A DNA stretch of 6,189 nt from Treponema sp. (GTDB taxonomy: Bacteria; Spirochaetota; Spirochaetia; Treponematales; Breznakiellaceae): assembly GCA_031259345.1 (NCBI GenBank), contig JAIRLQ010000050.1, positions 1-6,189 of the forward strand. Reading direction: 5' to 3'. Below the pieces are notes generated by a model. The model was not told where the DNA came from. It searched no databases and worked only from the letters and a program-made list of their open reading frames with translations. The translations under genes were made by a program, and so were the position numbers. Shown here one piece after another: positions 1 to 5,805 of this stretch; the stretch's first letter is position 1; every line of letters begins with the position of its first letter.

Positions 1-1471
1 AAGGGGTAAGCCAGTCATTTGGGGGGCTCCCGTGCCGTAAGCTTGCCTCGAGAAGCGGCGCCCACAGAGGGTCTGTTAAAAAAGCTCCGGGGCCTTCTTC
101 GCTTTGCCGCGCCGGAAGCCTGCCCTTTTGCTGTAACTCGTACCAGGGAAGTTCTTCCGCGCCGACGGAGCTAAAAGGAAAAAGGAGCCCCTGGGGGCGG
201 CTTTGCTCCAGACAGCCCCAGCCTGTTCCCTGCGCCATAATTTCGGCAGGCGGGACAGAAGCCAATTGGCGGCCCTTGGCCAAAACGGCGCAGAGGCTCT
301 CCGCGGCGATGCGTTTTTTAAGCAAGCCTTCGATATAAGAGCGGGCAGCCTCGTAATCTTTTTGCCGCGCTTTGTCCGCGTCGGCCGGTAAGGCGCCAAA
401 ACCCTGAACCCAGTCCACAACGCCGCGTCTCTCAATATCGGCTGTATGCAGCTGCGTGGGAGCGAGACCCGCCTGAACTTCAAGGTATTCTTCTCCGGGC
501 AGTGAAAGGAATTCCTGCCAGCGCCTGCCGCCTCTGCCAGCGCCCCAGCAAAACATTTTGCGGTACACCAGAGGGGCCGTAGACGCCTCGGCAAAGGCAT
601 AACCGTCGGCATAGACCGCGCTTTCCCAGGGGGTTTTTTTGCCCCCCGCACAGGCTTTGTCGTTTTGGAAAAAGTATTCATTTGAGTACGTTGAAGCCGC
701 CGGAAAACTTGCATCGGCGCCGGGCAGGGTAGGAAGGGCAGGCAGTTTAGCGCCGCCCATCGTTTTGGTTTTACCCGTTCCGGGCACTATGCAAATTATA
801 TCGGAAGCGGCGGAAAACACCCTCACACCCGCGGTCTGGGGCACTGCCGTGTTTGTCCACCAGTAAAGGGGCTTTTTTTCGGCATCCGGGTTTTCGATCC
901 GGACATACGCAAAAAGCGTTGGGGAATCATCAAAGAGGATTAAATCGACCCGCCAAAAAAGCCTTGTCTGCCTTTCAAATTCCCAAAGACGCAAAACCTG
1001 TAAAGCGCCGTCTTTTACCAGCCCCGCAAACACAGGGGAACAGGTGTGAACCGAGTGCCCCAGGCGGCCGATGTTCCATTCTATGCCCCCGGAAAACCAT
1101 GCGTCGCGGATTGCCAGGTTACAGAGGCGGAACACGGGATTTTTATAAACAAGATCCCTCTTGTTAATTTTGTCATAAAGGGACCAAATCCTTCCTCCAA
1201 ATGAAGGCAGAATTTCCGCTTTTAAAAAATTATTTTCCAAAATTACCGAAGGAATCTCAAGGGAAATTAATTCCCTGTCGTATCTGTCCTGCATGGAGTA
1301 GGGCAGAACACGGAAAGCTGTTTCCCTGCCAAAATTCGCGTCTTTGCCGGGGGGAAACCCGTCCCCCCGGGCAGTCTCCAGATCAAAAGGCAGATCCCTA
1401 AAAAAAGGCTGGGGATTAACGCCTTTTAACGGCGAGCCGGAAATCTTAAGAAAACTTGAACTAACGGACAC
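1..1471 (-). CDS. DUF5107 domain protein, cytoplasmic, C-terminus beyond window edge
   Basis: An uninterrupted frame of 490 codons runs from a GTG at 1471-1469 off the left edge, so the C-terminus is missing. The start is chosen because an AAAAGG ribosome site (1484-1479) lies 7 nt upstream, just after the permease stop. I recognise the DUF5107 family from motifs in the expected order: VLPYSMQDRYDR (55-66), FGGRIWSLYD (91-100), NPVF (111-114), WFSGGIEWNIG (125-135), YWWTN (203-207), YADGY (287-291), RRWQEF (316-321) and YLEVQAGLAPTQLH (329-342). Residues from about 365 look helical, as expected where family members carry TPR-like repeats after the domain. There is no signal peptide or membrane segment, so it is probably cytoplasmic. 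The GGRIWSL motif suggests a galactose-mutarotase-like beta-sandwich that binds carbohydrate. Biochemical function is not known to me. Its position as last gene of a sugar-transporter operon suggests a role with the imported sugar. Family assignment is confident, function is not. Confidence 0.88.
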   Translation of the reverse strand, partial: MSVSSSFLKISGSPLKGVNPQPFFRDLPFDLETARGDGFPPGKDANFGRETAFRVLPYSMQDRYDRELISLEIPSVILENNFLKAEILPSFGGRIWSLYDKINKRDLVYKNPVFRLCNLAIRDAWFSGGIEWNIGRLGHSVHTCSPVFAGLVKDGALQVLRLWEFERQTRLFWRVDLILFDDSPTLFAYVRIENPDAEKKPLYWWTNTAVPQTAGVRVFSAASDIICIVPGTGKTKTMGGAKLPALPTLPGADASFPAASTYSNEYFFQNDKACAGGKKTPWESAVYADGYAFAEASTAPLVYRKMFCWGAGRGGRRWQEFLSLPGEEYLEVQAGLAPTQLHTADIERRGVVDWVQGFGALPADADKARQKDYEAARSYIEGLLKKRIAAESLCAVLAKGRQLASVPPAEIMAQGTGWGCLEQSRPQGLLFPFSSVGAEELPWYELQQKGRLPARQSEEGPGAFLTDPLWAPLLEASLRHGSPPNDWLTP

Positions 1472-1474
1472 GGT

Positions 1475-2320
1475 TTAACCTTTTATGGCCCCTGCTGTAA
1501 CCCCGGCGATAATTTTTTCCGAAAGTAAAATGTAGAGGATAAAAGTCGGCAGGAATACGATAACTACGCTGGCGAACATGCCTCCCCAGTCGCCTGTGTA
1601 ACGCATGGATTGAATCATGTTATAAAGGCCTACAGCCACGGGCCTTACCGCCTGCTTGTTGGCAAAAATCAAAGACATAAAATATTCATTCCATATCGTG
1701 ATAAAATTAAAAATGGAAACCGTTACAATGCCGGGCTGCACCAGCGGGAACATGATGCGCCAAAAAGTTTCTATCGCCGGACAGCCGTCTATGGCCGCGG
1801 CTTCCTCAAAAGTAAAACTAAGCTTGCGAAAAAAAGACAAAAGAAAAAACACCCCAAAGGGCACATTCATGGCAATATAAAGAAACATTAACACAATCCG
1901 GTTATTGGTAAGGCGCAGGACGGAAATAACGCTGAAAAGGGGCATGATAATCATAATTACCGGTATGCCCAAAGCCGACGCAAACATGTTTTGAAAAAAC
2001 AAATTGCCTTTAAATCTAAAACGCGAAAGGGTGTAAGCCGCGGGTGCGGAGATCAGTATAATAAACGTACAGGAGACGGCGGTATACAAAACGGAATTCA
2101 AAAAGTATGTTGATACCCGCTGCGTCCTCCATGCTTTTACATAATTTTCAAAATGGAAGCCGCTTTTAAAACTGAACATGTGGTCGGAAAATATTTCCTG
2201 GGAGGTGGAAAGGGATGCGAAGAAAACCCATCCGATAAGGATAAAAGTAAACAGTATCCATGCCCCAACGCAGATATACCCAAGGCCGTTGCCGATTTTG
2301 TTTTTAGCTATACTTTCCAT
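1475..2320 (-). CDS. Carbohydrate ABC transporter permease, MalG type (CUT1 family)
   Basis: Second inner-membrane subunit of a sugar importer, 281 residues, the usual MalG-family length. Six hydrophobic segments are visible near residues 15-37, 76-98, 110-133, 142-164, 198-220 and 247-268. The cytoplasmic EAA loop that docks on the ATPase is present (FEEAAAIDG, 171-179, continuing to MFP at 190-192). The sequence after it, IWNEYF (209-214), and the C-terminal GVTAGAIKG are typical of MalG-like subunits. The ATG is preceded by AGGAGG at 4 nt spacing. That site overlaps the stop codon of the upstream permease, so the two subunits should be made in a coupled, equal ratio. The exact sugar cannot be read from the permease. 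No ATPase gene is in the window. Confidence 0.95.
   Translation of the reverse strand: MESIAKNKIGNGLGYICVGAWILFTFILIGWVFFASLSTSQEIFSDHMFSFKSGFHFENYVKAWRTQRVSTYFLNSVLYTAVSCTFIILISAPAAYTLSRFRFKGNLFFQNMFASALGIPVIMIIMPLFSVISVLRLTNNRIVLMFLYIAMNVPFGVFFLLSFFRKLSFTFEEAAAIDGCPAIETFWRIMFPLVQPGIVTVSIFNFITIWNEYFMSLIFANKQAVRPVAVGLYNMIQSMRYTGDWGGMFASVVIVFLPTFILYILLSEKIIAGVTAGAIKG
1479..1484 (-). promoter_or_regulatory. Ribosome binding site of the DUF5107 gene
   Basis: AAAAGG read on the minus strand lies inside the last two codons (Lys-Gly) of the upstream permease, 7 nt before the GTG at 1471. It supports a non-ATG start and implies translational coupling to the permease. Confidence 0.55.
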
Positions 2321-2324
2321 GTTG

Positions 2325-2330
2325 CCTCCT
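2325..2330 (-). promoter_or_regulatory. Shine-Dalgarno site overlapping the upstream stop codon
   Basis: Minus-strand TAGGAGGCAACATG contains the MalF-type permease stop (TAG, 2331-2329), a perfect AGGAGG (2330-2325), and the MalG-type ATG (2320-2318). Stop and ribosome site share bases, an arrangement typical of translational coupling between two membrane partners. Confidence 0.8.
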
Positions 2331-3240
2331 ACAAATCCGCTTCGTCGCCGCGGGTTAGAATATTTGTGGCAAAGAACACAAGTATTACAATCAGCATAAG
2401 CATAACCCCGATTGCCGCGCCGGCGCCTGTGTCCCTTGCGGCGGCTGTGGACGCGGACGAGCCAAAGACCAGTTCATACATATAATTCATGGGGGCCACC
2501 GTGTCATTAGAAAGATTTACCGGACTAAAAAGCTGTCCCCACACAAAAAAACCCACGGTATACACCGTCCACATTACGATGTTGGTGCGTATCACCCCCA
2601 AAAGGTTTGGCAGTGTAATATTAAAAAATCTTTGTATTACATTGGCGCCTTCTATAGTGGCGGCCTCGTAATAATCTTTGGGTATTTGTTCAATACCGGA
2701 AATAAAAATAAGCATGTGGTAGCCCACCATGCCAAAACAATACGCTGTCAGCATTGACCACGCGAGGTTTCCCGGAGCTGTCCAGCGAACGGCGGCAAGT
2801 TTATCCAGATGCAAAAAGGAAAACACAGTGTGAAGAAAGCCGTAATCGGCGTTATAAATAAAATTGATCCACATGGTACCCATTGCCACAGCGCTTACCA
2901 CATTGGGGAGGTAAATGGCCGCGCGGAAAAACTTTTTTCCTTTAATTTTCTGGGTTAGGATGACGGCGAACAAAATGGCAATGATCATAACCCCCAGGCC
3001 GCCGGCAAGCCAGATGCGTAAAATATTTTTCATTGACTGGATAAAAATGGGGGTAGTAAAAAGCTTTTTGTAATTTCCAAAGGCAAAAAATTTCCAGGCG
3101 CTTACCGGGGTGGAAATGCTTTCTACCGCGAAGAGACTCATTATAACCGTACGGATTGTCGGATAAAGGAAAACAATGAGGTAACACAGTACCGCCGGCG
3201 CCAGGAAAGTGATGATGAGCGGTTTATTGTTCTTCAGCAT
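2329..3240 (-). CDS. Carbohydrate ABC transporter permease, MalF type (CUT1 family)
   Basis: First inner-membrane subunit of the importer, 303 residues, about the usual length for short MalF/UgpA-like proteins. Six hydrophobic segments lie near residues 8-30, 72-95, 106-128, 158-181, 213-235 and 272-294. The EAA loop is YYEAATIEGAN (190-200) followed by the family-typical ITLP (208-211), which contacts the nucleotide-binding subunit. The N-terminus (LAPAVLCYLIVFLYPTI, 13-29) is typical of this permease class. The start is an ATG with AGGGAG (3250-3245) 4 nt upstream. It follows the binding-protein gene by 63 nt that hold a stem-loop, and is followed after 8 nt by the MalG-type partner. The C-terminus ends shortly after the last membrane segment. 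Confidence 0.95.
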   Translation of the reverse strand: MLKNNKPLIITFLAPAVLCYLIVFLYPTIRTVIMSLFAVESISTPVSAWKFFAFGNYKKLFTTPIFIQSMKNILRIWLAGGLGVMIIAILFAVILTQKIKGKKFFRAAIYLPNVVSAVAMGTMWINFIYNADYGFLHTVFSFLHLDKLAAVRWTAPGNLAWSMLTAYCFGMVGYHMLIFISGIEQIPKDYYEAATIEGANVIQRFFNITLPNLLGVIRTNIVMWTVYTVGFFVWGQLFSPVNLSNDTVAPMNYMYELVFGSSASTAAARDTGAGAAIGVMLMLIVILVFFATNILTRGDEADL

Positions 3241-3252
3241 AAATCTCCCTTT

Positions 3253-3299
3253 AAGCCCGCTGTCAGAACAGGTTTTACTACCTTTTCTGACAGCGGCTT
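3253..3299 (-). promoter_or_regulatory. Stem-loop between binding-protein and permease genes
   Basis: A perfect 12-bp inverted repeat (3257-3268 with 3285-3296, arm CCGCTGTCAGAA) extends inward by AGG/CCT after one mismatch and outward by AAG/CTT after one bulge, leaving an 8-nt loop (3273-3280). In the mRNA it begins about 7 nt after the binding-protein stop codon and ends just before the permease ribosome site. The base run after it on the minus strand is GCTTAAAGGG, not U-rich, so it does not look like a full intrinsic terminator for this operon. Stem-loops at this position in sugar-transport operons commonly stabilise the upstream mRNA, giving excess binding protein over permease. On the plus strand it is followed by CTTTTT, so it could stop antisense transcription. 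Confidence 0.8.
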
Positions 3300-3303
3300 T
3301 TTC

Positions 3304-4581
3304 TTACTTCATGGCTGCGGCAAACTGCTGGGCGTTCAAGGTGCCCAAAATCAGCTTGGCAAAATTCTCTTTTATCTTGGCATTAATGTCCGGGCTGTCT
3401 TCCATGCCCACCGCCCAGGGGAGACGCATGGTTGTGGCATCAACAACCGCTTTGGCTTCGGCAAGCTCGGGAGGCCATGCGGAATCGTTACCCATGGGGA
3501 TGCCGATGCTTTCGGCAGCCAGAGTCGCGTCCCATTCGCCGGTGGTCAGCCACACGATAAACTGAAAGGCTTCGTCGGCGGCTTTGCTGTTCTTGTTTAT
3601 GCCAAAGCTCTGGGCTCCAAAGTTGTTGGCATTGATTCCGTCGCCGGAGTTGGCGAAAGCCGGCCAAGCGAAGGCGCCCCAGTTCATATTGGGGGCATTC
3701 CCTTTAATTTCATTGGGGAGCCAGGTGCCGTTAAGGTACATGGCGACTTTACCCGCCGCAACTTCTTCAACCTGGCCTGCGGGATAGATGTTGGAAGCGG
3801 CGTTCTTGCTGATATAACCATTCTTCGCCATATTTTCCCAAATTTTGCCGAATTCCAAAACCTGGGGGCCGGAAAAATCGTTGTTCTTTACCATTTCAAG
3901 GGTAGCCTCCTGGCCGATCATCCTGTCCATGCAATAGCCAAAAAGGGCCGCCATGTAAGCGTCATCAACAGTGATGCCCGTAACGCCGATAGCCTTGAGT
4001 TTGGCGCAGGCGTCAAGCATCTCGTCCCAAGTTTTGGGAAGGCTTGTAATTCCGGCCTTTTGGAACAGGTCTTTATTGTACATGGTTACAAAGGCGGAAG
4101 GCTGATAGGGAATATTGCGGATAGAACCATTGCCCAGCTGTTTTACCAGATCCATTAGGGTTTTGTTAACTACATCGGCAAAGGGTTTGCCGCCTGTGGT
4201 GGAATAGGTCCTGGTTACATAGGAATCCAGGGGCAGAAGATAGTTACCCCAGGTGTTTGAAACCCGTTCCACATCCTCGTCAAAAATATCAATAGGTTCC
4301 CCGGCATCCAGCGCGGGCTGTAGGGTCTTCCGGATTTCCCGGCCGTTAAAGGTAATGTCAACTTTAATGCCCGTTTCCTTGGTAAAGGCTTCGGCGGCCC
4401 TGGCTATTACCTGCCCCTGGGGCTCCGCTTCGTTCCACATTGACCAATAGACAATAGAAGCCGGACTTTTGACGCTTGCGGATGCGTCTGTCCCGGCCCC
4501 TTCCTTCTTGCCCGAGCAGGCGCCAAAAAGCCCCGCAATAATTACGGCAAGAACCGCAATAAGATACACTCTTCTCCTCAT
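3304..4581 (-). CDS. Sugar-binding lipoprotein of a CUT1 ABC transporter
   Basis: Extracytoplasmic solute-binding protein that delivers a carbohydrate to the permease pair. From the ATG at 4581 it has 425 residues, usual for the family. A basic start (MRRR) and hydrophobic stretch (V5-F19) lead to a lipobox LFGAC with Cys22 as the lipidated residue, followed by a charged, Ser/Ala-rich tether to about residue 41. The mature domain opens with IVYWSMWNEAEP (43-54), then AAEAFTKETGIKVDITFNG (62-80), typical of family 1 binding proteins. YNKDLFQKAGI (168-178), LPKTWDEM (181-188), GKVAMYLNGTW (277-287) and the late AFQFIVWLTTGEWD region (338-351) are further family hallmarks. A GTG 18 nt upstream is in frame, but AGGAG lies 5 nt before the ATG and the predicted transcript starts near 4600, favouring the ATG. 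Aromatic residues such as W286, W301 and W306 may stack on sugar rings. The substrate is not readable from sequence alone. Confidence 0.95.
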   Translation of the reverse strand: MRRRVYLIAVLAVIIAGLFGACSGKKEGAGTDASASVKSPASIVYWSMWNEAEPQGQVIARAAEAFTKETGIKVDITFNGREIRKTLQPALDAGEPIDIFDEDVERVSNTWGNYLLPLDSYVTRTYSTTGGKPFADVVNKTLMDLVKQLGNGSIRNIPYQPSAFVTMYNKDLFQKAGITSLPKTWDEMLDACAKLKAIGVTGITVDDAYMAALFGYCMDRMIGQEATLEMVKNNDFSGPQVLEFGKIWENMAKNGYISKNAASNIYPAGQVEEVAAGKVAMYLNGTWLPNEIKGNAPNMNWGAFAWPAFANSGDGINANNFGAQSFGINKNSKAADEAFQFIVWLTTGEWDATLAAESIGIPMGNDSAWPPELAEAKAVVDATTMRLPWAVGMEDSPDINAKIKENFAKLILGTLNAQQFAAAMK

Positions 4582-4586
4582 GATTT

Positions 4587-4593
4587 CTCCTCT
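4587..4593 (-). promoter_or_regulatory. Ribosome binding site deciding the binding-protein start
   Basis: Minus-strand AGAGGAG lies 5 nt before the ATG at 4581. It falls inside the longer frame that would begin at GTG 4599, and that GTG has no ribosome site of its own. Confidence 0.8.
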
Positions 4594-4606
4594 GTTCACA
4601 TGTTAT

Positions 4607-4636
4607 AATATATTTTTAACCCTAAAGCCATTTCAA
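4607..4636 (-). promoter_or_regulatory. Putative sigma-70-type promoter of the transporter operon
   Basis: A TTGAAA -35 (4636-4631) and a TATATT -10 (4612-4607) are separated by 18 nt, which predicts a transcript start near 4600, about 19 nt before the binding-protein ATG. The promoter sits in the 64-nt gap after the kinase stop codon. A 19-nt imperfect inverted repeat (4602-4620, arms GTTATAA and TTTTAAC with one mismatch) covers the -10 and could be an operator, though it is very AT-rich and may be chance. Confidence 0.6.
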
Positions 4637-4645
4637 CGAAACGCT

Positions 4646-5761
4646 TTAAGGAATATTATTCAGGGCTAATAAAGACAGCACTATTTTTTCCGCTTCTTCC
4701 CATTGGGAGTCAAGGGATTTAATCAGGGCAATCTGGTTCCGGGCGCGATCCATGTTTTGCCCCGGCCGCTCGGTGTGGTAGTAATGATCCCCTTCAAGAT
4801 AATCGGTAAGCATGCGAAGGCCCATAATCTGGGTAATGTTCCTGCCCGATTCCACCAATAGTTTTTTTTCGTTTACCCCAAGAAATTCCTTTGATTCGGA
4901 AAGATAGCCTTCCATAAGGGACTTAAAAAGGGGAAGGCTGAATGACACTTTGGAAATATCCCGCTCATCCTCTTTGGCAGTGGATGGCACAGTACGGATA
5001 AGATCTCCTGTGTCAAAAAGGCTTGTCCCCGGCATTACCGTATCAAGGTCAACCACGCAGCGGGCCTCAAGATCAACATCGTCTATTAAAATATTGTTCA
5101 TTTTGGCGTCGTTGTGGCAGATACGCTCGCTTATTTTGCCATCCTTCATGGCATTGATCAAAATGGAACCCCGCTCCTCGTTGGCGGCCAAAAAATCAAT
5201 TTCGGCTTTTACCTCTTTGGCGCGGTTAAAAGCGTCTTTGGACAGGGCTTCGTAAAACTTTTTGTAGCGTTTGCCCATGTGGTGAAAATCCGGGATGGAT
5301 TCGTGGAGCCTTTTTCCCCCAAGGTCTGCAAGCTGCTTTTGAAATTTGCCTATGCTTTTCCCCAGAATCAGGGCTTCCCCGGGGGATGACGCCAGTTCAA
5401 GGCTGTGGGCGCCTTCGATAAAAAGATAGGTACGCCACCAGCCGCCTTCGCTGTCCCGGGCGTAGGGCTTTCCGTCCCTTGCGGGCACTATGCTAAGAAC
5501 CCGGCGGCTCCTGTCATTTTCCCCCGCTTCCGCCAGTTTTTTTGCGATATGTCCGGTTACCCGCACAATGTTGTCCATTACTTCGCCGGGGTGGATAAAT
5601 ACTTTTTCGTTTATGCGCTGATGAGTATAGCGAACCGGCGTCCCCGCCTGATTCCAGAGAGAGCGGAAAGTGTTGTTAATATGGCCGGTGCCGAATTTTT
5701 CCGCTTTTTCCGGTTCGCCGTATATACAAAATTTGCGGGCAACTTCGTTTATTAAATCCAT
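4646..5761 (-). CDS. NahK-like anomeric sugar kinase (aminoglycoside-phosphotransferase fold)
   Basis: Probable ATP-dependent kinase that phosphorylates the C1 hydroxyl of a hexose or N-acetylhexosamine in the cytoplasm. At 371 residues from the ATG at 5761 it is close to bifidobacterial NahK in length. Matches recalled from NahK run the whole length: FGTGHINNTF (23-32, nucleotide loop), HQRIN (47-51), GGWWRTYLFIE (106-116), the catalytic HNDAKMNN (216-223, Asp218 as likely base and Asn223 as metal ligand), the DLDTVMPG metal motif (238-245), STAKEDERD (260-268) and DYLEGDHYY (320-328). All key residues are present. In-frame starts at TTG 5788 and ATG 5773 are possible. None has a good Shine-Dalgarno site, and alignment to NahK fits 5761 best. 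It lies directly upstream of the transporter, but no phosphorylase or uridylyltransferase is visible. Kinase function is confident, substrate is inferred and could instead be another amino or neutral sugar. Confidence 0.85.
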   Translation of the reverse strand: MDLINEVARKFCIYGEPEKAEKFGTGHINNTFRSLWNQAGTPVRYTHQRINEKVFIHPGEVMDNIVRVTGHIAKKLAEAGENDRSRRVLSIVPARDGKPYARDSEGGWWRTYLFIEGAHSLELASSPGEALILGKSIGKFQKQLADLGGKRLHESIPDFHHMGKRYKKFYEALSKDAFNRAKEVKAEIDFLAANEERGSILINAMKDGKISERICHNDAKMNNILIDDVDLEARCVVDLDTVMPGTSLFDTGDLIRTVPSTAKEDERDISKVSFSLPLFKSLMEGYLSESKEFLGVNEKKLLVESGRNITQIMGLRMLTDYLEGDHYYHTERPGQNMDRARNQIALIKSLDSQWEEAEKIVLSLLALNNIP

Positions 5762-5768
5762 GACGTAA

Positions 5769-5797
5769 AGCATACGGGTTTTATTCAAAATTTACAA
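5769..5797 (-). promoter_or_regulatory. Possible weak promoter of the kinase gene
   Basis: TTGTAA (5797-5792) and TATGCT (5774-5769), 17 nt apart, each match 4 of 6 consensus bases. The predicted start of transcription would fall at or next to the A of the ATG at 5761. This is suggestive only; the kinase may instead be transcribed with secA, as no terminator is visible in the short gap. Confidence 0.25.
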
Positions 5798-5805
5798 GCG
5801 TTAAA

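Noticed and set aside
76..714. A minus-strand open frame of 212 codons, rich in Arg, Lys, Pro and Ala.
   Set aside because: It overlaps, in another frame, the DUF5107 coding sequence, whose conserved motifs run through the same bases. Its composition is that of a shadow frame, with no recognisable domain.
853..1167. Plus-strand open frame opposite the DUF5107 gene.
   Set aside because: It is antisense to well-conserved DUF5107 motifs, has no ribosome site and matches no known protein.
1260..1274. Near-palindrome GGGAAATTAATTCCC.
   Set aside because: It sits inside the DUF5107 coding frame, is short, and is explained by codons of the RELISLE segment.
3253..3302. The stem-loop as a Rho-independent terminator of the operon.
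   Set aside because: On the transcribed (minus) strand it is followed by GCTTAAAGGG and not by a U-run; the T-run lies on the plus-strand side only.
3209..3565. Plus-strand open frame of 118 codons opposite the binding-protein 3' end and the stem-loop.
   Set aside because: It is antisense to the solidly identified lipoprotein and permease genes and crosses the stem-loop; nothing supports translation.
4579..4599. GTG start at 4599 for the binding protein.
   Set aside because: The AGGAG ribosome site falls inside this extension, the predicted transcript starts about here, and the shorter start gives a standard lipoprotein signal peptide.
5774..5805. Possible terminator between secA and the kinase gene.
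   Set aside because: The gap holds only weak AT-only pairings (such as TTTT/AAAA) and no GC-rich stem followed by a U-run.
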